In this document: piece by piece, positions 13,701-20,509 of the stretch
Layout: the number at the start of each line of letters is the position of its first letter
Position numbering within the stretch: the stretch's first letter is position 1
Assembly: GCA_044508215.1 (NCBI GenBank)
Contig: JBIQID010000045.1
Span: 1-20,509 of the forward strand
Length of the DNA stretch: 20,509 nucleotides
From: JAEZFI01 sp044508215
Lineage (GTDB): Bacteria > Actinomycetota > Acidimicrobiia > Acidimicrobiales > Microtrichaceae
Direction: 5' to 3'
Translations under genes and position numbers: made by a program
Notes under the pieces: generated by a model
The model's database searches: none
The model's input: the letters and a program-made list of their open reading frames with translations, nothing else
What the model was told of the DNA's origin: nothing

Positions 13701-14130
13701 CGTCCTCGCCCTGCGCCGGCTGGGCACGATCTCCGGCCCGTTCGGCGGGTGGCCGTTCGGCGGGTGCCTGTGTGGCGGGTGCCCGTTCGTCGAGCTCCGC
13801 CCGGAGCAGCGCGATCTCCTCCGCGAGGGTGCGGCTGCGCTCCTCGAGGCGTGACAGCTCCCACGAGTAGTGCATCGCCAGGAGCAGGAGGAGCCCGATG
13901 GCGGCCAGCATGATCACCGTGGGGGCGTAGTGCACGCCGATCCCCTCGGAGATCCGGTCGACGGCGTCGGGGAAGACGGCCAGCGGGACGAGCGCCACGC
14001 CGACGGCCAGCCAGAGGAGGCCGTACTTGCCGCGGAGGCGGCGGCGGCGCACCAGGGTGAGGATCACCCCGATGGCGACCAGCAGGACGACCGCGAGGAC
14101 CACCCAGAGGAGGTGTGCTCGTTCGGTCAT
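13684..14130 (-). CDS. DUF2304 domain-containing membrane protein
   Basis: A 148-residue small membrane protein. It has an N-terminal helix (LLWVVLAVVLLVAIGVIL), a short basic loop (RRRRLRGKY), further hydrophobic segments (LLWLAVGVALVPLAVF; IMLAAIGLLLLLAM), and a charged coiled-coil stretch (about 90-118). The Ala/Pro/Glu-rich tail (about 115-148) has an APAERPPAER repeat, encoded by short imperfect DNA repeats around 13738-13790. DUF2304 proteins are often encoded next to DPM1-like GT2 enzymes, as here, where the start overlaps the GT2 stop by 4 nt (ATGA). A role as membrane partner of that GT2 enzyme is inferred. Last gene of the five-gene - strand operon. Confidence 0.85.
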   Translation of the reverse strand: MTERAHLLWVVLAVVLLVAIGVILTLVRRRRLRGKYGLLWLAVGVALVPLAVFPDAVDRISEGIGVHYAPTVIMLAAIGLLLLLAMHYSWELSRLEERSRTLAEEIALLRAELDERAPATQAPAERPPAERAGDRAQPAQGEDVTPPA

Positions 14131-14876
14131 CGGCGCTCCTTCGGGACCTCGGTGCTGGACGCGCCCGGCAGGCCCGGGCGCCGCATCGCGCCCTTCGACA
14201 CCGCCATCACGACCAGCACCCGGAGGAAGTGGTAGGCGAGGCGGAGGCCCCGGTTCGACGCGGTCCCGCCCTCGCGTTCGCTCATCGACACCGGCGTCTC
14301 CACCACCCGGAACCCCGCCCCGTGGGCCAGGATCAGCGCTTCGACCGATTCCATGTACTCCACCGGGTAGTGCAGGCCGAAGAACTCGAGCATCTCGGCG
14401 GAGAAGCCCCGGAACCCTGACGACGTGTCGCTGAAGCGCTGCCCGGTGAGGCCCCGGACCAACAGGCGGAGGAGCCCCATGGCGAACCCGCGGGTCTGGC
14501 CGACGCGGTAGTCGCCGCTCGACGCCGCGAAGCGGCTGCCGATCACCAGGTCGGCCCCTTCGTCGAGGCAGCGCTCGAGCGCTCCGATGGCCGACGGGTG
14601 GTGCTGCCCGTCGGCGTCGAGTTGCACGGCGCGCTGGTAGCCGTTGCGGACCGCGTACCGGAACCCGGCGCGGAGGGCGCCGCCGATGCCCAAGTTGTAG
14701 GGCAGCGTCACGACCGCAGCGCCGGCGGTGCGGGCCACCGCGCTGGTCGCGTCGCTCGACCCGTCGTCGACCACCAGCACGTCGAGGTCCGGGCGCTCAT
14801 GGCCGAGCGTGGCCAGCACCGACGGGAGCGCCTCCTCCTCGTTGAACGCGGGGATGATCACGAGAGAGCGGGTCAT
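14127..14876 (-). CDS. Family 2 glycosyltransferase (dolichyl/polyprenyl-phosphate sugar synthase-like)
   Basis: A 249-residue cytoplasmic GT-A enzyme of the DPM1-like GT2 family, which typically moves a sugar from a nucleotide donor to a polyprenyl phosphate. Motifs are IIPAFNEEEALP (7-18), VVDDGSSD (35-42), LGIGGALRAGF (62-72), QLDADGQH with the metal-binding D87 and D89, and IGSRF. SDTSSGFRGFSAEMLEFF, the usual acceptor-side motif, is also present. It lacks the C-terminal membrane domain of longer relatives, which fits with a DUF2304 partner encoded next. Starts overlap stops by 4 nt at both ends. The lipid-linked sugar could feed the GT39-like enzyme of the same operon; this is inference. 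Confidence 0.93.
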   Translation of the reverse strand: MTRSLVIIPAFNEEEALPSVLATLGHERPDLDVLVVDDGSSDATSAVARTAGAAVVTLPYNLGIGGALRAGFRYAVRNGYQRAVQLDADGQHHPSAIGALERCLDEGADLVIGSRFAASSGDYRVGQTRGFAMGLLRLLVRGLTGQRFSDTSSGFRGFSAEMLEFFGLHYPVEYMESVEALILAHGAGFRVVETPVSMSEREGGTASNRGLRLAYHFLRVLVVMAVSKGAMRRPGLPGASSTEVPKERR

Positions 14877-16096
14877 GCGGGCACCGGTTCGGGATCGGGG
14901 AGGACCTGGGGACGCTTGCGCGCCAGCAGCGGCCGTTCGACCGCCCAGTACACCACGGCGCCGGTGCCCACGCCGCCCACGAGGGTGATCAGGAGGAGCG
15001 TCGGGAACGACCCGCCGAACGGGGGTGCGTCGGTCCAGCGCTCCGCCTGGCTCAGCCATGCCTTGTGCCAGAGGTAGGTGCCCAGCGAGACGGTCCCCAG
15101 CGCGGCGAGGGGCCGGCTGGCGAGCACCGCCCGCGCCCGGCCCTCGCGCTGCGGGCCGATCACGCCGGGCAGCACCGTGAAGAAGGCAGCGAGGCCGTAG
15201 CAGCACATCTTCGCCACGTACTCGGAGCTGAAGTCGACCGGGGACGGGCGGATCTCGAACACCCCGAAGATCCCGAGGGCGTCGACGGTCGCCAGCCAGA
15301 GCGCGAGCGCGATGCCCCACGACCACCACGGGTGCCGGCCCAGCGGCTCCAGCCAGCGGGGGAGCGGCACCCCCGCGGCGGCGCCCGCACTCCACGCCGC
15401 GAGCGCCATGCCCAGGCCGAACGAGTCGAGGTGTGCAGGGAGCCAGAATGCGGCCGACGGTGCCCACGACGGGTCGAGGCCCGCCATCCCGCTGCGCCAG
15501 AGCTGCGCCACGACCCATGCCGCCGCGCACCCGGCGAGCACGGTCCGGACGACGGCGTGGGGGGAGCGACCCGCGCACAGCTTCCTCAGCCCCATCGCGA
15601 CGAACGGCAGAGCGATGTAGAAGGTCACCTCGGTGCCGATGCTCCACGCCTGGTTCAGCTGGTCGAAGCCCGTGAAGTACTGGGCGCCGAACGTCTGGAG
15701 GAGCAGCAGGTAGTAGAGGAGCCCGCCCCACGGGTCGACGCTGAACGGGCCGGCGTCCACCTCCGGGACCCCGAACCAGAGCATCACCGTGATCACCGCC
15801 AGCCAGTAGACGGGCAGGATCCGCAACGCACGGTTGCGGGCGTAGCTGCGGAGCGCGGGCCAGCGCCGTTGGCCCACGAGCGCCAGTGCGAAGGGCCGGA
15901 ACAGGAGGAACCCCGACATCAGGAAGAAGATCGGGATCGCCACGTCCAGCCGTGCGAGGTAGCGGTTCAGGTATTCCGCCTTGCCGCTCATGCCGGCTGC
16001 GAACGCCACGTGGAACGCGATGATCATCACGCTGCCGATGCCCCGGAAGGCGTCCAGCGTGGGGAACGGCCCCGCTCGGCGGCGGTCGATCGTCAC
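14873..16096 (-). CDS. Acyltransferase family 3 membrane protein (OafA type)
   Basis: A 407-residue integral membrane acyltransferase with about ten hydrophobic segments, expected to O-acylate an envelope glycan. The N-terminus has the family signature: FPTLDAFRGIGSVMIIAFHV with the conserved His. PIFFLMSGFLLF, then RNRALRILPVYWLAV, then AWSIGTEVTFYIALPF follow. The C-terminus has LGTVSLGTYLWHKAWL and AVERPLL. No SGNH domain is attached. The GTG at 16096 overlaps the preceding gene's stop by 4 nt (GTGA). The frame stays open upstream through the other gene's 18-bp repeat, but that extension is out of frame with the real protein there. The end overlaps the GT2 ATG by 4 nt. Confidence 0.92.
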   Translation of the reverse strand: MTIDRRRAGPFPTLDAFRGIGSVMIIAFHVAFAAGMSGKAEYLNRYLARLDVAIPIFFLMSGFLLFRPFALALVGQRRWPALRSYARNRALRILPVYWLAVITVMLWFGVPEVDAGPFSVDPWGGLLYYLLLLQTFGAQYFTGFDQLNQAWSIGTEVTFYIALPFVAMGLRKLCAGRSPHAVVRTVLAGCAAAWVVAQLWRSGMAGLDPSWAPSAAFWLPAHLDSFGLGMALAAWSAGAAAGVPLPRWLEPLGRHPWWSWGIALALWLATVDALGIFGVFEIRPSPVDFSSEYVAKMCCYGLAAFFTVLPGVIGPQREGRARAVLASRPLAALGTVSLGTYLWHKAWLSQAERWTDAPPFGGSFPTLLLITLVGGVGTGAVVYWAVERPLLARKRPQVLPDPEPVPA

Positions 16097-17769
16097 GACG
16101 AGGCCGTCCCGCTGGTCACGGGCTCCGGCTCGTCGGCAGCGTCCGGGTCGTCGGCAGCGTCCGGGTCGTCGGCAGCGTCCGGGTNNNNNNNNNNNNNNNN
16201 NNNNNNNNNNNNNNNNNNNNNNNNNNNNNNNNNNNNNNNNNNNNNNNNNNNNNNNNNNNNNNNNNNNNNNNNNNNNNNNNNNNNGTCGGCAGCGTCCGGG
16301 TCGTCGGCAGCGTCCGGGTCGTCGGCAGCGTCCGGGTCGGACTGCGGCGGCTCGTCGTCGGGCGTGTCGGGTCCTCCGTCGTCGGGACCGTCGGGGGCGC
16401 GCCTGCGTCGGAGGCGAGCCCAGATGGCCTCGAGGGTGACGGCGGTCGCCACCACCAGCGCGACCTCGGCGCCGATGCGGAAGCGGAGCAGGCCGTAGAA
16501 GAGGCCAGCGACGATCGTGGTCGACACGAGGTGCACGGCGAGCGGCCAGACCGGGAGGCGTCGACGGCGGAGGATCACCAGGCCGGGGAGGCCGATCGCT
16601 GCGAGGCCGAAGAACGAGTACGCCGCGGCCCGGCTCACCCAGCGGTGACGACCCTCGCCCTCGTTGTAGAAGTCGGTCTGCTGGTGCAGGTCGACCACGC
16701 CCCACACCCGGCCGATCCGGTGGAGCACCACCTTGGGCAGCTCGTCGAGGTGCTCCCGGGCGTACTCGATGGCGGCCGACCGGTAGAGCGCCGACTGGTC
16801 CGACTCGTCCTGGTCGCGGCCGAGCATCGGCGTCTGCTCCTGGAACTCGGTCCAGTCGTCGACGCCGTCGCCGTCGGTGTCGACTGCCTCGATGCACTGG
16901 AGGAGCCAGAGGCCGCGGCTGTCGCCCCGGTACGCCCCGTCGCAGTTGGTGCCGAGGAGCGTGAGCCCGTCATTGGTCGACATGAGCATCGGCCGGTTGA
17001 ACCGCAGCATGTTCGGGACGACCCACGGTCCGAGGATGAGGAGGCAGCCCACCGCTGCGGCGCTGAGCCAGCGGACCCGGGGGTAGACGGGGCGTCGGTC
17101 CGGGTCGCCGCGGCGTGTGAACGCGACGGGCACCACCAAGAGCGGGATGAGGAGCAGCGCCTCGGACCGAGCGAGGGCGGCGAGCCCGGCCGCGACGCCC
17201 AGCGCCGTCATCCGCCAGCCGGTCGGTTGCGAGAGGCACGCGAGGGCGGCCCATATCAGGAGCGCGATCGTGAGCGCACCGACGCTCTCGCTCATCACCA
17301 GCCCGTCGTTGATCCAGAGCCCCGGGTGCACCGCCGCGATCGCTGCCGCGATGAGGCCGAGGCGGTTCGACGACTCCGGGGTGGTGCCCAGCCGGCGGGC
17401 GGCCATGGCGATCGCAGCGACCGTCGCCGCGCCGACCCCCGCCATCACGAGGCGGTGGGCGGTCAGGCGGCGGTGCGCCTTCGCGTCGTCGCCGCCCGTG
17501 CCGATGATCCACGACGCGGGCGCCGCCACGATCGATGTGAGCGGCGGGTGGTCGGCTGATGGGATCGCCCGGTCGGTGACGTCCGGTTCGGCGAAGCCAC
17601 GGCCCTCAGCGAGCGTGGTCGCGAGGGCCGAGTAGTAGTACTGGTCCCCCAGCGGGGGGTCGTGGCGGGTGACCTGCCAGACGTAGGTGACCCTGATGCC
17701 GAGGGCCACCAGGACGATCAGCAGGAGGACGCCCAGGAACCCCCGCGTCGGGCGCCCAGGTTCACGCAC
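16093..17769 (-). CDS. GT39-like membrane glycosyltransferase with EF-hand-like loop and acidic repeat tail
   Basis: A multi-pass GT-C glycosyltransferase (558 residues as scaffolded), like dolichyl-phosphate-mannose mannosyltransferases. It would use a polyprenyl-linked sugar on the outer face of the membrane. Helix 1 is at 11-30. The first loop has LGDQYYYSALA with Asp42 as the likely catalytic residue, then ADHPPLTSIV. An outer domain has LLGTNCDGAYRG, RGLWLLQC, then an unusual calcium-loop-like motif DTDGDGVDDWTE (297-308), and ALYRSAAIEYAREH. After the last helices comes an acidic cytoplasmic-side tail with DPDAAD repeats, broken by the 100-N gap, so the true length is unknown. The frame is kept on both sides. 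It starts 3 nt after the preceding stop and ends overlapping the acyltransferase start. Confidence 0.85.
   Translation of the reverse strand: MREPGRPTRGFLGVLLLIVLVALGIRVTYVWQVTRHDPPLGDQYYYSALATTLAEGRGFAEPDVTDRAIPSADHPPLTSIVAAPASWIIGTGGDDAKAHRRLTAHRLVMAGVGAATVAAIAMAARRLGTTPESSNRLGLIAAAIAAVHPGLWINDGLVMSESVGALTIALLIWAALACLSQPTGWRMTALGVAAGLAALARSEALLLIPLLVVPVAFTRRGDPDRRPVYPRVRWLSAAAVGCLLILGPWVVPNMLRFNRPMLMSTNDGLTLLGTNCDGAYRGDSRGLWLLQCIEAVDTDGDGVDDWTEFQEQTPMLGRDQDESDQSALYRSAAIEYAREHLDELPKVVLHRIGRVWGVVDLHQQTDFYNEGEGRHRWVSRAAAYSFFGLAAIGLPGLVILRRRRLPVWPLAVHLVSTTIVAGLFYGLLRFRIGAEVALVVATAVTLEAIWARLRRRRAPDGPDDGGPDTPDDEPPQSDPDAADDPDAADDPDAADXXXXXXXXXXXXXXXXXXXXXXXXXXXXXXXXXXPDAADDPDAADDPDAADEPEPVTSGTASS
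16131..16338. repeat. 18-bp tandem repeat encoding DPDAAD (interrupted by the gap)
   Basis: The unit CGTCGGCAGCGTCCGGGT (+ strand) occurs three times before the gap (16131-16184) and three times after it (16285-16338), without any mismatch. On the - strand each unit encodes D-P-D-A-A-D. The lack of mismatches suggests recent expansion, and the copy number is unknown. Confidence 0.9.
16185..16284. other. Assembly gap (100 N) inside the DPDAAD repeat
   Basis: Exactly 100 N. To keep repeat register the missing length must be 1 plus a multiple of 18, or an overlap of 53. All such values keep the reading frame, so the gene need not be broken. Confidence 0.97.
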
Positions 17770-17772
17770 GGA

Positions 17773-19302
17773 TCAGCTGGCGGCCCGGCGGGGGAGGATC
17801 GGTGCGTCGCGCCCGGTGCCGCCGGTGCCCTTCGCTCCGTCCGACTTCTCCTCGTGGTACTCCTCGTCCACGTTCACCGCCCAGATGTCGTGGCCGGCGT
17901 CGTGGACGATGTTCTCCACGGTGAGCATCGCCGTGAGCATCGAGTGGTCCTGGTTGTTGTACTTGTGCATGCCGTTGCGGCCCACCGGCCACACGTTGGG
18001 AGCGTTCGCGGCGAGCCACTCCCTCAGCACGTCGACGTTGGCCTGGTAGTGCTGGTCGTAGAAGGGATACGCCTTCGGCATCCGCACGACGTAGCCGGCC
18101 TCCATGTCGCGGATCTCGGCGAGGCCCAGGACCGACAGCTCGCGCTTGGCCTGCTCGATCAGGAGGTCGTCGGGCGAGTTCCACATCTCGTCGCCCTCGA
18201 ACACGAAGTACTCGAGGCCGAGGCACGTGTAGCCCGGCTTGACCATGTACGGCGACCACGAGCCGTAGTTCTGGATCCGACCCACCTTCACGTTCGGGTC
18301 GTGGATGTAGATCCAGTTGTCCGGGAAGCTGTCGACCTCGGGGACCACGAGTGCCACCGACAGGAAGTCGCGGAAGCCGAGGTCCTTCGCCGCGGCGGCC
18401 GTGCGGTCGTCCACCGGCGGTTCCATGACCTGCAGGAGCTGGGACATCGGCATCGAGCTGATGACGTGGTCGGCCGGGTACGTCGTGCCACCGGCGACCA
18501 CTGCCGTGGCGCGGCCGCCCTCGTGGAGGATCTTGGTGACCGGCGCCTCCATGACGACCGTGGAGCCCTGCTTCTCGACCTTGTCGCGGCAGACCTCCCA
18601 CATCATCCCGGGGCCGTACTTGGGGTATTGGAACTCCTCGATCAGCGAGGTGATGTCCTTCTGGTTCCGCTTGGGCATCAGCGCGTTGATCACCGCGCTG
18701 GACAGCGAGAGGTTCTTCACCCGCTGGGCGGCCCAGTCGGCCGGCATCTCGCTGACGGGCACGCCCCACACCTTCTCGGTGTAGGTCTTGAAGAAGGTGC
18801 GGTAGAGGCGCCAGCCGAAGCGGGCGACCAGCCAGTTCTCGTAGTTGCTCTGGTCCTTCGGCGGCCGGATGCGGGCGGCCGCGTAGCTGATCACGCACTT
18901 GATCGCCTCGACGATGCCGAGGTTGCCGAGCGCGTTGAACGCTCGCAGCGGGTAGTCGAAGTACTTCCCGTCGTAGTAGATGCGGGACTTGCGCGGGCGC
19001 AGGAGGAAGTCCTCGTCGTCGAGGATCTCGTGCCACAGCTCCTCGACCTCTTCGACCTTGGTGAAGAAGCGGTGGCCGCCGATGTCGAAGCGCCAGCCGT
19101 CACGCTCGACGGTGCGGCTGATGCCGCCGACCACGTCGTCGGCCTCGAGGACGGTCGCGGTGCGGCCTTCCTTGCCCAGCTGGTAGGCGGCGGTCAGGCC
19201 GGCCGGGCCCGCGCCGATGATCACGACGTCGTCGACGTCGTTCTCGGAGTCGGCGGTCGGGGCGGCGGATGCTGTCGGGGAGGGGGAGGTCGCGTCGCTC
19301 AT
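17773..19302 (-). CDS. FAD-dependent oxidoreductase, UDP-galactopyranose mutase-like
   Basis: A 509-residue flavoprotein of the NAD(P)/FAD-dependent group that includes UDP-galactopyranose mutase and amine-oxidase-like enzymes. The dinucleotide motif is VVIIGAGPAGLTAAYQLG (26-43). It is followed by VLEADDVVGGISRT, FDIGGHRFF, then FKTYTEKVWGVPVSEM and ADWAAQRVKNLSL, which are typical of this group. The C-terminal FAD-binding part has NVWPVGRNGMHKYNNQDHSM. In glycan loci such proteins may make furanose sugars or other modified precursors; the reaction here is unproven. It is longer than typical Glf (about 370-400 residues). Residues 1-22 are a Ser/Thr/Ala/Pro-rich extension. It is first in the five-gene operon, and the next gene starts 3 nt after its stop. 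Confidence 0.87.
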   Translation of the reverse strand: MSDATSPSPTASAAPTADSENDVDDVVIIGAGPAGLTAAYQLGKEGRTATVLEADDVVGGISRTVERDGWRFDIGGHRFFTKVEEVEELWHEILDDEDFLLRPRKSRIYYDGKYFDYPLRAFNALGNLGIVEAIKCVISYAAARIRPPKDQSNYENWLVARFGWRLYRTFFKTYTEKVWGVPVSEMPADWAAQRVKNLSLSSAVINALMPKRNQKDITSLIEEFQYPKYGPGMMWEVCRDKVEKQGSTVVMEAPVTKILHEGGRATAVVAGGTTYPADHVISSMPMSQLLQVMEPPVDDRTAAAAKDLGFRDFLSVALVVPEVDSFPDNWIYIHDPNVKVGRIQNYGSWSPYMVKPGYTCLGLEYFVFEGDEMWNSPDDLLIEQAKRELSVLGLAEIRDMEAGYVVRMPKAYPFYDQHYQANVDVLREWLAANAPNVWPVGRNGMHKYNNQDHSMLTAMLTVENIVHDAGHDIWAVNVDEEYHEEKSDGAKGTGGTGRDAPILPRRAAS

Positions 19303-19380
19303 CGTCTCGTGGGGCCTCGTGCGGGGCCGTGGGGGAAGTACGCCGTCGTGGCGGACCGGCGGGGGGCGCGGCCGCCCGCG

Positions 19381-19386
19381 ACCCTA
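19381..19386 (-). promoter_or_regulatory. Possible -10 element of the five-gene glycan operon
   Basis: Read on the - strand, GGGTAGGGT contains TAGGGT, giving a leader of about 70 nt before the ATG at 19302. The -35 is weak. The interval 19303-19468 holds no gene and no clear hairpin for the end of the DUF2510 gene. Confidence 0.3.
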
Positions 19387-19468
19387 CCCGTTGGACCGCC
19401 CCGATCCGGGGCTGCCGAGGGGCAGGGCGTCTCCGCTACTGCGGGTGGTGGCTCACAACTTCCGTCCG

Positions 19469-20077
19469 TCAGAAGTCAGTCAACTCGTCGGCGCTGATGG
19501 CGGCGCAGTCGTCAGCACTGACGGCGTCGGTCTTGATCCGGTCGGCACCTGACTCCGTCGGCTCCCCGAAGTACACGAGCGGGGCTTCCAGGTAGTCGCG
19601 CCACGATTCGTCGAAGCCTGAGACCTGGTTCGCTGTGTCGGCGGCCCACCACGCCGTGAGAAGCGATGAGCGCTCGGTTTCGCAGGCCGAGATCTGAGCC
19701 CTGTCGGTCGAGTTCCCAGCAGCAAAGACGCCGAACCCGATCAAGAGCAACAGGACGAGGAACCCAGCCGCGACGCAGCCCAACACGATGCCTACGATCG
19801 CGCCGGTCGACAGCCCCTTCTTCGGTGGAACGGGTGGATACGGGTACCCGGGCAGGGGTTGCCCCGGCTGAGCCGGGATCTGCTGAGGAACGGGGGGAGA
19901 CGGGTACCCCGGCGGAGGTTGTGCGGGCTGAGGCGCGGTCTGTGCTTCAGCTGACGGTGAGGAGGGCGCCCCGGCCGCCGGGTTCTGACGCTGGGCGACG
20001 ACCTGGGTGCCATCCCAGTAGTGCTGCATCCCAGGCTGACCCGGGACGTCGTACCAACCGGGCTCGAGCTCACTCAT
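19469..20077 (-). CDS. DUF2510 domain-containing single-pass membrane protein
   Basis: A 202-residue protein. It has an N-terminal DUF2510 motif (EPGWYDVPGQPGMQHYWDG, residues 4-22), a Pro/Gln/Ala-rich linker with an internal duplication (PPPGYPSPPVPQQ and PLPGYPYPPVPPK) and one transmembrane helix (IVGIVLGCVAAGFLVLLLLI). A ~75-residue outer C-terminal part follows with two Cys residues (ACETERSS and DDCAAIS) that could pair. DUF2510 is common in actinobacterial membrane proteins and has no assigned function. The ATG at 20077 is chosen over the longer frame (to 20179) because the DUF2510 motif starts right there and TAGCCT lies 8 nt upstream. The function of the outer domain is not recognised. 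Confidence 0.85.
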   Translation of the reverse strand: MSELEPGWYDVPGQPGMQHYWDGTQVVAQRQNPAAGAPSSPSAEAQTAPQPAQPPPGYPSPPVPQQIPAQPGQPLPGYPYPPVPPKKGLSTGAIVGIVLGCVAAGFLVLLLLIGFGVFAAGNSTDRAQISACETERSSLLTAWWAADTANQVSGFDESWRDYLEAPLVYFGEPTESGADRIKTDAVSADDCAAISADELTDF

Positions 20078-20085
20078 GCGACCGC

Positions 20086-20091
20086 AGGCTA
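20086..20091 (-). promoter_or_regulatory. -10 element, leaderless start of the DUF2510 gene
   Basis: Read on the - strand, TAGCCT lies 8 nt before the ATG at 20077, the same hexamer and spacing as at the GNAT gene. No Shine-Dalgarno sequence is seen. Confidence 0.5.
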
Positions 20092-20130
20092 GTTGAGAAC
20101 CGTGTCTTGTTCGGGCCTGGGCACAGGTTC

Positions 20131-20509
20131 CTACGAACTGCCGGGGTCGAACAGGGTTCCGGGCGGCCCACCGCTCCACCGGGCATCCCGGTCGCCGCTG
20201 CGGGCGAGCCGTGCGTCGTCGGCGTCGTCGTGCGGACTTGCCTGCTGGTCCCGGTGACCCTCAAGGGGAGGTGGGCCGGTGTTGTTGGGGTGTCGTGGGT
20301 CGTCGGGTGGGACCATCGGCCGGCGTCCCTTGCCGGGGACGAGGGCCCAGTTCTTGTAGGTCTTGAGGTCGTGGTGATGGCTGCAGAGCCGGTCCGTGTC
20401 ATCGAGGCGGGTGGTCTTCGTCTTCACCCACCCCTCCCTGTGGTCGTTCTCCAAGTGGACGGTGCGGTTGCAGCCTTCGACGGTGCAGACCGGGTCGCTC
20501 CACAGCAAC
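20131..20509 (-). CDS. HNH endonuclease, 13E12/DUF222 type (C-terminal part, cut by window edge)
   Basis: About 125 C-terminal residues of a protein whose start lies beyond the window edge. The HNH nuclease core is visible: CTVEGC, then HLENDHREGW, then RLCSHHHDLKTYKNW. This fits the C-terminal HNH domain of the 13E12/DUF222 proteins that are very abundant in actinobacteria, with two Cys pairs or Cys/His sets around the active site for zinc. A Pro/Asp-rich tail follows (PPDDPRHPNN) and ends at a TAG. The TTG at 20508 is not a credible start, because the HNH fold normally has a long domain before it. Its role is not established; copies are often multiplied like selfish elements. Confidence 0.85.
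   Translation of the reverse strand, partial: LLWSDPVCTVEGCNRTVHLENDHREGWVKTKTTRLDDTDRLCSHHHDLKTYKNWALVPGKGRRPMVPPDDPRHPNNTGPPPLEGHRDQQASPHDDADDARLARSGDRDARWSGGPPGTLFDPGSS

Noticed and set aside
16131..16338. Possible CRISPR array
   Set aside because: The 18-bp units are directly tandem with no spacers, lie inside a coding frame and encode DPDAAD; no cas gene is present.
16097..16897. Upstream extension of the acyltransferase frame (giving 674 codons)
   Set aside because: The extra part is an out-of-frame reading of the GT39-like gene and its repeat (Pro-Gly-Arg-Cys-Arg repeats). The family N-terminus FPTLDAFRG begins just after GTG 16096.
17662..19497. 611-codon + strand open frame opposite the UGM-like gene
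   Set aside because: Antisense shadow: low-complexity Val/Leu/Asp/Gly/His composition, and the opposite strand encodes a well-supported FAD enzyme.
1..20509. tRNA, rRNA or insertion sequence
   Set aside because: No tRNA-like cloverleaf end, rRNA stretch or transposase motif was seen on either strand by eye. A covariance or profile search would be needed to exclude small RNAs.

Overview
The window is high-GC DNA from an actinobacterium, most probably of the class Acidimicrobiia. This placement is inferred from gene order, from family resemblance recalled from memory, and from the frequent leaderless -10 architecture; no 16S or marker gene is present. It is draft sequence: three runs of exactly 100 N (2835-2934, 11758-11857, 16185-16284) are scaffold placeholders, and each sits inside a repeat.

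Left part (1-7.3 kb, + strand). A fused nucleotidyltransferase/phosphomannomutase-like protein (GDP-mannose type) is followed by a repeat-filled intergenic region. Next comes a conserved actinobacterial block: gcvH, a GarA-like FHA protein, an FtsR-like MerR regulator, a DUF151 'bifunctional nuclease', a second MerR regulator and gcvT. It matches the order Rv1826-Rv1830 of Mycobacterium tuberculosis, with gcvT attached. The block couples glycine cleavage (GcvH, GcvT) to a phospho-dependent metabolic switch protein and two regulators.

Middle (7.3-13.7 kb). A very large AftD-like arabinofuranosyltransferase (DUF3367 type) lies on the - strand. It is divergent from a GNAT-like acetyltransferase and a NodB-type polysaccharide deacetylase on the + strand. 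A structured repeat array (11670-11902) fills the divergent promoter region.

Right part (13.7-19.3 kb, - strand). Five tightly coupled genes form an apparent operon, in transcription order: an FAD-dependent UDP-galactopyranose-mutase-like oxidoreductase, a GT39-like membrane glycosyltransferase with an acidic DPDAAD-repeat tail, an acyltransferase-3 membrane protein, a DPM1-like GT2 glycosyltransferase, and a DUF2304 membrane protein. With the GDP-mannose-type enzyme, AftD, GNAT and deacetylase, this makes the window mostly a cell-envelope glycan assembly and decoration region. The window ends with a DUF2510 membrane protein and the C-terminal part of an HNH endonuclease (13E12/DUF222 type).

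The most interesting non-coding signal is a dispersed ~66-nt intergenic repeat. Its outer arms differ between three copies but stay perfectly complementary within each copy, so the hairpin is preserved by compensatory changes. A second pattern is a TA(G/A)NNT-like -10 element 6-8 nt upstream of the start codon of seven genes, which suggests leaderless transcription and fixes several start sites.
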